A stretch of 64,000 nt of DNA from Calamus simplicifolius. Lineage: Eukaryota; Streptophyta; Magnoliopsida; Arecales; Arecaceae. Positions 1 to 10,518 of this stretch are shown here, piece by piece. The notes beneath the pieces were generated by a model. The model had not been told where the DNA came from. It ran no database searches and was given only the letters and a program-made list of their open reading frames with translations. A program made the position numbers and the translations under genes. Within the stretch, counting starts at the first letter, position 1. Each line of letters opens with the position of its first letter. Location of the stretch: assembly GCA_900491605.1 (NCBI GenBank), contig UESW01004771.1, positions 500,836 through 564,835 of the forward strand. Reading direction: 5' to 3'.

Positions 1-966
1 TAGCTCTTGGATTTTCTTCTGAAGCTTCCTTGGATTGTTGAGCTTGAGCACAGAAGGAGCTTCCTTTGATTTCACTCTTTTTCTTTCACTCTAATTTGAA
101 TCTTGGATTTTTTCAAATGAAGCTCTGTTTTTCTGATTTTTCTCTTCTTTTCTCTTGAAGTGAATATCTCTCTATTTGTATTTTTGATTTGAAAACGGCT
201 TCTCTATTTATAGATTCTGCAAAAATATAGCCGTTAGAAACAAAGAAAAATAGCCGTTAATTAAAAATCTTACCGTTGACGCTGAGTTGGCATTCGGAAA
301 AATCTCGCCCAGATTTGCTGGAGTCGACTCCTGCTTTCCGCGAGTCGGCTCGAAGTCGCGATACCAAAAATAGAAATACTCAGAAAGTTAAAGGGTCGAC
401 TCATCAAAAATAAAGTGTCGACTCCTGACAGTCGGGGGTCGACTCGAGAAATGCTCAGAAAAATACACCTCTGGTGTCTGAGCGGAGTCGACTCACACAG
501 TCATGGAGTCGGCTCGACAGAATCGGGGGTCGACTCGAGAAATCACAGGGTCGACTCGAGACAGACAGTCATTTCTGTATTCTGAGTGGAGTCGACTCTG
601 AAACTCTAGAGTCGGCTCCGGAACGTATCAAAAATCAGAGAATTTTCTGATTGACTTGAAATTCGTTCCAGATTCATTTTAAATCATTTTTTGACTTGAA
701 TATAATAAAATTGTCATTAGGAATCATTCAAGAAATGTTCCAAAAACTCATTGATTAAAATATGAAGTATAAAATTTCTTTTTGAAAGCTTAAACATGGA
801 GCTTGAAGTTACTTTCAAATTGATTAAAGTTATACTTTAACATTCTCATTCATTGTTCTAAATAAATTCATTGCTCATGTAAATAAACTCATTACATCTT
901 TTAATATACTCATGGCTTTTGGTAATCATCAAAATCAATAAGATTGGGGCATATAATTTCTCAACA
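1..966 (-). repeat. Partial Sirevirus-type LTR, minus strand
   Basis: The stretch resembles the LTR at 16337-17800: the same succession of pyrimidine-rich leader, a 'tttatag' TATA-like site near 205, and then an array of gagtcgactc / gagtcggctc palindromes at about 310-620. Its right end reads caaca at 962-966, which on the minus strand is the usual tgttg LTR start. The left part lies outside the window. The sequence directly to the right is RNase H of another element, so this is more likely the 5' LTR of a minus-strand insertion whose body lies to the left. A short cytosine run at 970-974 leaves a 3' LTR possible. The long frames here are absent or spurious. Confidence 0.7.
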
Positions 967-971
967 AACTC

Positions 972-1293
972 CCCAACACCGCTGAAAGTTGCTGTACTCA
1001 AATCTTATGGATTAAGCAGCAGCTAGAAGATTATGGTATCAAACAAAAAGCCATACCAATAAAATGTGATAATACAAGTGTAATTAGTCTAACTAAAATC
1101 CTATTCAACATTCTAGAACTAAACATATTGAAATTAGACATCACTTTATTAAAGATCATGTAAACAATGGAAATGTTGTAATGAATTTTTAAGTACTGAA
1201 AATCAACTTGCAGATATTTTTACCAAACCTCTTGATGAATCAAAATTTTATGAATTTAGAAGAGAACTTGGTATGTTTGATCCAACTATTTAA
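972..1293 (+). pseudogene. RNase H fragment of Sirevirus element A
   Basis: Translation of the plus strand gives the C-terminal half of a Ty1/copia RNase H: a segment like QILWIKQQLEDYG, then a CDNTS block (1056-1080), the QHSRTKHIE-like block and an LADIFTKPL block near 1208-1237, ending at a stop near 1291. It aligns residue by residue with the RNase H of element F at 20301-20620. At least one frameshift (near 1092) and one premature stop (near 1189) break it. The 5' side is cut off by the LTR at 1-966, so gag, integrase and reverse transcriptase of this copy are not in the window. Confidence 0.85.
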
Positions 1294-1749
1294 TGAATCA
1301 TTTTATTGCCTCTTGACATCATAATTGAAAATCATATTTATTTGCATAACATCTTCCATTACTTTCAATCAAATCTATTTATGGAACATCTTTTCAAATG
1401 AATTATTGTACCTACTCTTGATTGTGTCAGTTAACTGGAAGTTAACTGCTCCTTAAATTCTCTCCTTGACGCATGAAAGCTTTCACAATCAATCCTCACC
1501 AACCGGCCTATTCCTTCTCTTTATTATCTTTAAGGTAGTTAACCAACCAGGCAACCAACCAGTCACCTGGCTAGTCAACTACTTTGAATCCTCCCTATAT
1601 AAACCTTTCACCAACCAGCTCCTCCTCATTTCACACGTCCTCTCCTTCAAGAAATCTCCAATCTCTCAAACCATCTCTTCTCCCTCATTCAATCTATCTT
1701 CTATCTTCTAAGCTCTTTCCTCCTTCCACTCTCTTCAAAAAGATCATTG
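1294..1749 (+). promoter_or_regulatory. Spacer before env-like frame, with TATA-like box
   Basis: No coding signal. The spacer between RNase H and the accessory frame holds short repeats of aaccaaccagg type (1536-1565) and a clean tatataaa at 1596-1603, about 150 bp before the ATG at 1750, followed by a pyrimidine-rich stretch. This looks like a plant core promoter for the downstream frame. Function is inference. Confidence 0.4.
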
Positions 1750-3311
1750 ATGGCTCCTAAGAAGAAAGCAATCTCAAGGGATGATGATTGTTTTGATCTT
1801 TGTAGGAAGTCCTCCTCATCTTCTTCTCATATCAACACTCTTATCACCGCCAAATCATTTGCCCATGGCAGGTTAGTGGATTTCAATTTCCTAGATCAAG
1901 AAGGTTTCAAGATAGGAAAACTCTTGCTACTCAAGGATGGACAAAACTCTTATCTACCAAAAGGCCAATTTATCCCGAGTTAATTAGAGAATTCTATGAA
2001 AATATACCTTTGGTAGTGGAACCATGATTTCCTATGTGAAAAAGACTAGGATAGATCTTGATTGCAAAACACTAGGTTCTACTTTGAATATTCCTTCTGA
2101 AGGTGTCTTGGAAATTCTCCCTAGTGAAAGAGGATATAAACTTGGTATGATTCTTGATATGGATGATAGTGAAGCAAGTAATATAAAAACCCTTGATGCT
2201 AACATGCTGTCTGTTGAAAATAGACTATTTCATAGCATCATAGCCAAGATTTTGCCCCACGTGCTGGTTCTTTTAATGTTGTGACCGATCATGTATGACA
2301 TTCTTATGGAAGACCCTATAGATCTTCCTAATCTTATATTGACTATTATGAAAGAATCCTTATGTAGGTCTAAGGCTGCATTGCCATATGGGATGTTTCT
2401 CATGTATGTTTTTGAGTTTTTCAACATAAAACTTAAAGGAGAAACTACTATAGCATTGCGTCATACTGACGTATTCAATGCTCATTCCCTTCACCGTATG
2501 GACTATGCTAAAACGGATGGTGTTTGGATTAAAGTTAGATCTAGAACTGGTCAATCAAATAGTTTGCCACCACCGAACCAGCTTCAACCTGCATGTTCAC
2601 CACAAAGTTTCTTTAATTTTGACTTTCATCAACCTAATCCGTAATTCCGTACCTTGCCACCATGAATGAACCTAATCCATTCTTAACTGAACCACCTGAT
2701 GTTAGTGCTCCTGGACCTTCTCATCGCAATGATAACTCTGATCCTATTCCTCCTACTATGCAAATCTGTGAAAAACAAATTCAACAGATTATTCATGAGT
2801 TATCACTTGCTCAATCTAGTCGAAGTTCTGGGGACAGTGCTTCTTCTGTCAATGATCAGACCTTGGTACCCCACATCTCATCTATTTTCGAGACACTCTC
2901 TCAATTTAAAATCATTCAAAGTCAACTTGTCCATGATGTCAATATTCTTAATGGGCAAGTCTTTCACCATAACGAAACTGTCTTGGATCGAATCCTGAAT
3001 GAAATTAATTTCTTAAAAGCCAAGATTAAAAATTTGAGACCAAAGCTGAATGGGTGGAATATCAAATGCGAACTAATGAGAGCCAGACAAGGGATGAAAT
3101 AAATGTTGTCGATCACTGGACCGCATCTCTTACTAGGCTGAGCAGACTTGTCGAAACCTATATTGCTCTTTTTGCTTCACCAGCTCCAGATGCTTCATTC
3201 TCACATCGTCACCTCTGGTCTCCTCCAACTCAACCTTCAAATGACAAGCCTGGACCCTCCCGAAAACCATATGAATCTTCAGTGCAAATTTCTTCAGATG
3301 ATGAGAAGTGA
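1750..3311 (+). pseudogene. Sirevirus accessory ('env-like') frame, degenerate
   Basis: The start chosen is the ATG at 1750, giving MAPKKK, which matches the MAPKRR start of the homologous frame in element F (19803 on the minus strand). The frame is broken: near 1925 the reading shifts, and further shifts or stops occur near 1983, 2284 and 2644. Matching blocks between the two copies include an EFYENI / EFYNGL block, PYGMFL / PYGMIL, a LRHTD block and HRMDY...GVWIKV / HRMGF...GVWMRR. This resembles the plant-specific 'putative plant transposon protein' domain. The C-terminal part (2662-3311) is Pro/Ser-rich with a helical segment. Such frames lie between RNase H and the 3' LTR in some Sireviruses; the 'envelope' label is a positional analogy, and no membrane segment is evident. 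Confidence 0.7.
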
Positions 3312-3739
3312 TTATCTTGTAATGTTTGTTGAATGTTTAAAACTATGCTTTGTGATGAATTCTTAAGACTGTGTTTAATGCTTAAAACTATGTTCTGTAA
3401 TATCTTAATGACTTTGCTCTCTATTTTAAGCTTGAAAGTTAAATGTTTTGTATAAATGTTTTTAAGTATGAAAGTAGTATTCACTTTATCTTGATGTATT
3501 ATGCTTTGATTTATTGCAAGTTTCTTCAATCATCTTTTTGATCAATGACAAAAGGGGGAGAAGAATATTGCATACATTGAGATAATGGAGAAAAGAAATC
3601 ACTCCATATATTCAGGGAGTTTATTTGTTTAAATTGACAGGGGGAGAAAACAATGCATTCCTGGTTACATTCTAGTTAATATTTCCTATATTTCTTCTTT
3701 GCATGCTTAAGGGTTTTGTCATCATCAAAAAGGGAAGAT
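3312..3739 (+). other. Polypurine tract region with multiple PPT copies
   Basis: Non-coding. Purine tracts occur at 3549-3563 (aaaagggggagaag), at 3638-3651 (cagggggagaaaac) and at 3727-3739 (aaaaagggaagat) directly abutting the LTR. Repeated polypurine tracts before the 3' LTR are a recognised Sirevirus trait; the last one would prime plus-strand synthesis. Confidence 0.7.
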
Positions 3740-4389
3740 TGTTGATCCTGAATTGATTTTGATGCTTACAAAACAACTAAGCATAGACTAATTCTATTTA
3801 TTAAGCTTGATGCAAGGAAGTATAGATGTTCTACAATTGAGTGTTATCAAGCAAAAATCTTTTGGGAGTATATTTCATTTTTATTTGTTACCTAAAAGCT
3901 ATCTATTTGATCCATTGTATCCTTGGCCGTTTGCATTACTTTGGGAGTTAGCCAGTTAGCTAGCTTATCCTTGTGTTTAGCTAGTTGACACATCTGTTAG
4001 CTAACTGACACTATCTTACAGTAGCTTGGCCGAATGGGTCTCCTTTTGAGTTAGCTGGATAGCTAGCTTGGCCTCCTTCTGAGCTAGTTGGAAGTTCATT
4101 TTAGTTAACTACTTTTGCCTTATCACTGTGCTGACCGAATGCTATTGGATTCAGTTAGCTATCTAGCTAACTTATCCTCCCTCTTAGCTAGCTAGCTTCT
4201 TTTTAGTTAACTAATTTTTTTGTTACTTTACTTGGCCGAACGGTTCCTATTTTTGGCTAACTAGTGAGCTAGATAAGTGCTTCTCTTAGCTAGCTAGCAT
4301 ATCCTATTAGTTAACTGCTTTACCTTGGGAACTAACTACTTTTCATTGTTAGCTAACTATTTTTCACAGGTTCCACCAAGCCGAGCGGT

Positions 4390-4980
4390 TGCATTTTCTA
4401 GTTAGCTGGAGAGCTAACTACCACTTCCCAAGCCATGTGGATTCATTCTCAAGTTAGCTGAAGAGCTAACTATCTTTTGGCTTAGTTAGCTAGAGAGCTA
4501 CCTAGTCTTCTCTTGGGCGTGTGGATGCTTTTCTTAGCTAGCTAAGGAGCTGGCTGCCTTGGATGGACGTCTTCCTCTTACCATGAACATTTGAGCTTAG
4601 TTAGATGGGGAGCTAACTACTTTTTACTTAGTTAGCTGAAGAGCTAACTCTTCTTCTTCTGATGGCAGATTCCTTCTCCAAGCCGAGAGCCTCTTTTTTC
4701 TAGTTAGCTGGAAAGCTAACTATCTTGTTAAGGCCTCTCTCTTCATGAATGTTGGATGCTTGCTTGGTTAGCTGGAGAGCTAACTACTTTTGCTTAGTTA
4801 GCTAGAGAGCTAACTACCTTTTGGCTTGGTTAGCTACAGAGCTAACTAATGCTTTTTGATATGGTCTCCTAGCCGTTTGACTTTTTGGTGAGCTAGCTAA
4901 GGAGTTAGCTACTCTTCCCTGGGATAAGCTTCAAGCCATGAGCCCTTTGTGGTTAGTTAGCTAGAGAGCTAACTACCTTA
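4390..4980. repeat. Array of agttagct-N4-agctaact hairpin units in LTR A
   Basis: Roughly a dozen copies of a short inverted repeat, for example at 4398-4422, 4453-4476, 4627-4649, 4700-4725, 4764-4787, 4793-4818 and 4951-4977. Each has arms agttagct and agctaact separated by about 4 bases, spaced by 30-60 unrelated bases that often contain ggccgaat or gccgag. Confidence 0.85.
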
Positions 4981-5688
4981 CCTTTTGTGGCTGAATTTAT
5001 TCCTCTTGCGTGAGATTTCAAAATTGGCTAGCTAGTTAGCTAGCTTATGGCTTTTCTTTCCTTCTTGGCCGAGCATCTTCAAAGCCCCTCAGCTATCTGG
5101 AATTAACTCTAGTCAGCTACCTCTCTGATATTTGGGCGTGCTCTCTCTCTCTCTCCTTTAATTGATTTCTATTTTCAGCTATACTAACTTTTGATCTTTT
5201 GGATTATGGCAGAGATATTTCTTCCTCAAATGGATTCAGTGCATTCAATGCTTAAGGGAAATAATCTCAACGGTCATCTTTTCTTCCAGTTTTACTTTCC
5301 ATTTATTTCAAATGTATCTAACGGATATTTTTGTTGTTGGATTGCTTTAAATAGCTGGGATTAGAAGAAAAAAATGACGAATTTGAAAGAGAAAAACAAG
5401 AGAAAGAATCCAAGAAAAAGAGCCTTTATATGATTTTTCGGAGTGTTAAAAAGCAAGTTTGGTGTGCATTAAAGTTGAAGATCATTCATTGCTCAAAGGT
5501 CGTCCAGATCCATTAAAGCCTTCAAGCATTCAAAACTTCAGCTACCTCGGAGCTTCTTCATTTGTTGCTGAAGATTTGTTACAAAAATTGTAAAGTATAT
5601 CTTGAATATTTGCTCATTGTAGGAGCTACTTGTTCTTACCTATTATGAACATTTGTAAAAGGGTTAGAGTTAACCCTTGGTTCTTGTT

Positions 5689-5841
5689 AGCTTCCTTGTG
5701 CCATAAAACAAAAGGACTAGCCGGGTAAGGCTATGGGTAGGCTTCCTTGTGCCGTAAAACAAGAGGACTAGCCATGTAAGGTTAGGGGTTTGGCTGCCTT
5801 GTGCCATATAAACAAGAAGGCTAGCCGGGGAAGGCTAGAGG
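5689..5841 (+). repeat. Three tandem ~52-bp repeats in LTR A
   Basis: Three copies of a unit beginning ggcttccttgtgcc, then aaacaagaggactagcc and ggctagggg. Each unit contains a ctagcc / ggctag inverted repeat. The block lies downstream of the TATA-like site, so it would fall in the transcribed leader. LTR D has four copies. Confidence 0.85.
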
Positions 5842-6098
5842 TTGTAATCGTTGTGATACGATTGGAGTAAAATTCTTAAAGGTTTTTGGAGAGTGGACGT
5901 AGGTGCTGAGTTTGGCACCGAACCACTATAAACTCTCTTGTGTTTGTGGTTGCTTGATTTTCTGTGTTATTATTTTGTGCACTTCACTACACCACTGCCA
6001 AGTAAATTTAAATTAGTGTTAAAGCACATACCTATGCTAGTAATTAATTTTTTATTATCCAATTCACCCTTCTCTTGGGTTGCTACATTTGGGCAACA

Positions 6099-6182
6099 CT
6101 GGGCATCTGGGAATTTTGCATTATATTTTCTGCTACATTTTTCATAAATTTGATTCATGTCTTGAATACATAATTCCCAACA
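6099..6182 (-). repeat. Remnant of 3' LTR of copia element B
   Basis: Read on the minus strand the LTR starts tgttgggaattatg at 6182, preceded by the purine tract ccaagtgggaga (6183-6194). Only 84 bp remain because element A inserted into it; the remainder should lie left of A, outside the window. Confidence 0.7.
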
Positions 6183-6518
6183 TCTCCCACTTGGTCTGCA
6201 TATTTTATTTTAATTTACAATCCTCAACACTGAACAAGAAATCAAAAACATGAATCATAGCGATAGGTCCTTTATAATTGAGTATTATCTTTCATGTATT
6301 ATAATGCATTCAATTTTTTTACCACTATTTCAAATATGACAACATAACATAATGAATAAACCCTATATTATTTTGAGTCTAAAAGAAAATTTTGTTATTT
6401 CTTGAAAGTCAAATAATGTGAATACCCAAAAGAGAAATAAATAAATAACTGAAATAAGAGTTTCTTTGTACAAGTAGTTATCCATGCAACTAAATTATAT
6501 CATGGAACCAACTCCCAT

Positions 6519-8515
6519 TCATACCACATGATCCTTAAAATTCTTAATTGGCATGCTTTTAGTCAAAGGATCAGCTATCATCAATTCAGTGCTAATGTAT
6601 TGTGTGACCACTTTGTTTTCTTTAACACGTTCTCTTATGGCTAAATACTTAATGTCGATATGTTTACTTCGATTACTACTCTTATGGTTTTTAGCGAAAA
6701 ATACAACAGCTGAATTGTTACAGTACAATTTAATTGGCCTATCAATAGAATCAATAATTTTAAGCCTGAGATGAAACTCTTTAACTATACACCGTGCGAT
6801 GTAACCTCAAAGCAAGCAACGAACTCCGCTTCCATAGTAAAGGTAGCAGTCAAAGTCTGCTTTGCACTACTCCATGATATGGCTCCACCAGCTAACATAA
6901 ATATAAATTTTGATGTTGATTTTTGAGAATCAATGCAGCCAACAAAGTCCGAATCTGAGTAATCCTCTACCTCCAAATGATCAGTTCGTCAATACATGAG
7001 CATGTAGTCCTTGGTCCCTCGAAGATACCTCATGACCTTTTTAGTAGCTCTGCAGTAGCCTAAACCTGGATTACTCTGATATCTTCCCAACATTCCTACT
7101 GCAAATGCAATGTCAGGTCTTGTGCAAACCTGAGCATACATTAGGCTTCCAATAGTTGAAGTATATGGAATGTTGTACATCTATTCCCGTTCAAGTTTAT
7201 TTTTAAAGCGAACGTGTCACCCTTCACTATAGGTGCAACACTTGGTGAATAATTTTTATTTAAATCTCTCCAAGACTTTATTGATATAAGTTTCTTGAGA
7301 CAATCCTAAAATGCCTTGAGATCTTTCTCTAAAGATCTTAATGCCAATGACATAAGATAACTCACTATATCTTTCATATCAAAATTTTTGGAGAGAAATT
7401 GTTTCATCTCATGTAGCAACCCTTTATCATTGGTTGCAAGTAAAATGTCATCCACATATAGGACCAAGAAATAAATTTTGCTCTCACTAACCTTCTGGTA
7501 TATACATTGATCCTTGATGTTCTCTTTAAAACCAAAGAAAGAGATCACATCATGAAATTTTAAATACCACTGACGTGAGGCTTGTTTCAATCTATATATA
7601 GATTTCTTAAGCTTGCAAACCAAATTCTCACTATCACTAGAGAAAAATCCTTCAGGAAGTTTCATGTAAACTTCTTTCTCTAGATCTTCATTAAGCAATG
7701 CAATTTTTAAATCTATTTGATGTAACTCAAAATCAAAATGAGCTACCAATATCATAATTATTCGGAGAGAATCCTTCTTGGATACAGAAGAAAATATCTC
7801 CGTGTAGTCGATTCCTTATGAGCGAACCCTTTGGCAACGAGTCTTGCTTTATATCTTTCAATGTTGCCTTGTGAGTTTTCTTTATTTTAAAGACCCATTT
7901 ACATCCAATGGCTTTTACACCATCAGACAACTCAACAAGATCCCAGACTCGATTAGATACCATAGATTCCATCTCATCCTTCATGGCATTGTACCATAAG
8001 TTTGATTTCTTAGAACTCATGGTATGTGAAAATGTTTCAGGATCATTTTCAGCTCCAATGTTATAGTCAGATTTCTGTAGATACATAATATAATCACTAG
8101 GAATTGATGATTTCTTTATTCTAGTTGATCTTTTTAATGTTGTGTCAATGACCTCTTGAGGAGTATCTTGCACAACTGATTGTTGTTGAACAATAGGATC
8201 TTCTAGATTATCATCAGCAGCTTATGAAATCTCAATGACTGATTGTTGAGCACTTATTTAAGCTTGAGGAGTGCTATGAATGACAACTAATCCCTCACTT
8301 GAAGTAGAAGCTGAAATATTTGAATAATCTTTCTCATAAGAAACCAAATACTGAGATTGACCACTCTCACTGATCAAGTCATTCTCAAAAAAATTTGCAT
8401 TTTTTGATTCCACAATCCTAGTGCTGTGAGATGGACAATAAAATCTATAACCCTTAGACTTCTCAGCATATCCAATAAAATATCCACTAATAGTCCTTGG
8501 GTCAAGTTTTTTTTC
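6519..8515 (-). pseudogene. Copia element B: reverse transcriptase and RNase H
   Basis: Minus-strand fragments in order: the hinge after integrase (8515-8174), the RVT_2 N-terminus with the GCKWVFK block (8173-7733), the RT core with a FLVLYVDDILLA block (about 7460) carrying the catalytic YVDD, the C-terminal RT block with a TRPDIAF motif (7180-6989), then RNase H with DSDFVG and KSTSKF blocks (6976-6785) and the terminal segment with an ADPLTKSM block (6728-6519). Stops and frameshifts separate the fragments (for example near 7755, 7306, 7180 and 6785). The family is Tnt1-94-like copia, distinct from the Sireviruses nearby. Function is lost. Confidence 0.88.
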
Positions 8516-9307
8516 TTATGGATTATAAACTCTTACTTCAGATGGGCATTTCCAAACACGTATATGTTGCAAACTTGGTTTCCAACCTTTAAATAACTCA
8601 AACGGTATTTTGGAAATAGCCTTGGTTGGAACCCGGTTTAATATATACGCAACAGTTATAAGAGCTTCAGTCCACAAGGATTTAGGTAGGTTAGAACTGA
8701 CAATCATGCTCCTCACCATGTCCAATAATGTTCGATTCCTCCTTTTAGCTACACCGTTTTGGTCTGAAGACCTCGGCATGGTGTATTATGCAACAATTTT
8801 ATTTTCTTCAAGAAATCGAGCAAACAAACTAGGTGCTTGTCCATCCTCAGTGTATTTACCATAATATTCTCCATCTCTATCTGACCTCACGATCTTAATT
8901 TGCTTGCCGCATTTTTTCTCTACTTATTCCTTGAATACGTTAAAGGCATCTAATGCTTTATTCTTATTATAAAGCAAGTAGAGATACATATATCATGAAT
9001 AGTCATCAATAAATGAGATGAAGTATCTCTGACCATACGAGTCCATATCTGGACTACAGATATCTGTATGTATGATCTTCAATATTTCTGAACTTCTCTT
9101 GGCATCTTTCTTGGACTTGTTAGTTTGCTTTCCCTTTATGTAGTCCACACAAGTTCCAAAATTAGTAAAATCAAAAGTATCAAGTACTCCATCTTTTACT
9201 AATCTTTTAATTCTCTTAATGGAGATGTGACCTAATCTTCGATGCCACAAAATAGAGGAATTCTCATTCATAACACATCTTTTCATACCAGTTTGGGCGT
9301 GCATCAC
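8516..9307 (-). pseudogene. Copia element B: GAG-pre-integrase and integrase
   Basis: 9307-8993 on the minus strand encodes a GAG-pre-integrase zinc region (LWHRRLGHISI) running into the first integrase Asp block (IIHTDIC). 8779-8516 encodes the C-terminal part of the catalytic core with the NGVAKRRNRTL block. In that block the expected catalytic Glu (E of VAERRNRT) is replaced by Lys, so the D,D,E triad is incomplete. Stops separate the two parts (8992-8780). Confidence 0.85.
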
Positions 9308-9337
9308 ATTATAGGAGGTATTATTTTTTAAATTAAT

Positions 9338-10518
9338 TTAGAAAAAATTATCGAATAATGTACCATTCCTAATAAGGTTAGATTTATAAAATAAATTAGT
9401 AGAGCTTTTATTAAAATTAAAGGAATATCCTGCGAGTACAAGTCTTGACACTAAAATTAAATTTCTAGAGAAACTTGGAATATAAAAAGTCTTTTCCAAA
9501 TTTAAAACAAAACTAGAATCTAAAATAAGTCTACATGTCCCAATCGCTTCCACATGTGAATCCATCTTATTTCTTGAATAGATGCTTTGTTCACTTCCCA
9601 ATGATTTTTTTTGATTTAGAAAACCCTTCAAGGTATTTAAAACATGGATTGTAGAACCAGAATCAATCCACCATGTGTTATGACATATAACCAAATTGGA
9701 TTCATAACATATGAATGAGGTTAGCGTACCTTTCTTGTCAAGCCAAGCCTTGAATTTGAGATAATTCTTCTTTATATGCCCTTTCTTCTTACAAAAGAAG
9801 CACTTGGACTCCTTCTTATCTTCTGTATGAATGGATATTTTATCATTTCCTTTGTATTTGGCTTTAGCAGCTTTAGTCTTTCTTTGAGTAGCTAAATATG
9901 CACTTTCTTCCATTTTCAAAATCAGCCTTCCTTCCTCTTGAACACACATGGTCAGAAGTTTATTAATTGACCATTTATCCTTATGTGTATTGTAAGATAT
10001 TTTGAAAGAACTATACTACTGTGGGAGTGAATTTAGAATAAAGTGCACTAAGAAAGATTCTGACTTCTCAACCTCTAAGGATTTTAACTTAGCCGTAATG
10101 TCCCTCATCTTCATGATGTGCTCATGCACACCTCTAATAGTAGTGAGCTTCATTGATGATAACTTTGCCATTAGGGTGCTAGCTAGTGCCTTATCTGAAG
10201 ACTCAAATTGTACATCAATAGCTTTCAAAAGTTTCTTGATATTTTTGCACTCAGAAATTAAACTACGTATATTAGCATAAATCTTAGTATTTATGAACAT
10301 CATACTGAGGCGATTGGATCGCTCCCATTGTTCATATGCAGCAATCTCAGCCTGAGTGCTAGTAGATGTAACTGAATGTGGTTCATCCTTTCTAATAGCA
10401 TAGTCAATATCCATGCACCCTAATTGAAGAAGAATTCTTTCCTTTTATACTTTATAATTGTCACCACTTAAATCGAAAGCAACACATTTCATATCATAAA
10501 TATTAACAGGCAAAATAG
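9338..10518 (-). pseudogene. Copia element B: gag and protease
   Basis: Reading begins near 10492 on the minus strand (ATG followed by KCVAFDLSGDNY), upstream of the ATG at 10414. A stop follows within about 17 codons, so the current longest frame starts at 10414. 10414-10016 is the UBN2-type gag core. 9949-9338 holds a CCHC zinc knuckle, CFFCKKKGHIKKNY, in which the last Cys has become Tyr, and the protease active-site block WWIDSGST. A break near 9950-10015 separates gag from the knuckle. Gag would package RNA and protease would cleave the polyprotein; neither is likely functional. Confidence 0.85.

Larger units (their letters stand above)
3740..6098 (+). repeat. 3' LTR of Sirevirus element A
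   Basis: It begins tgttgatcc after a polypurine tract and ends gggttgctacatttgggcaaca, matching the end of the LTR at 46036-48272. It is about 2.36 kb. It contains a palindrome array (about 4390-4980), a (ct)n run near 5140, a ttaaatag TATA-like site near 5346 and a three-copy tandem repeat (5689-5841). The next bases (ctggg) would be the target duplication, but the left partner is outside the window. Frames in this span are spurious. Confidence 0.9.

Noticed and set aside
1466..1711. 81-codon frame before the accessory gene
   Set aside because: Lies in the non-coding spacer, with low-complexity repeats and the TATA-like site inside it; no homologous frame seen in element F.
6099..6182. Complete short solo LTR
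   Set aside because: The polypurine tract and copia pol of B adjoin it, so it is a truncated 3' LTR.
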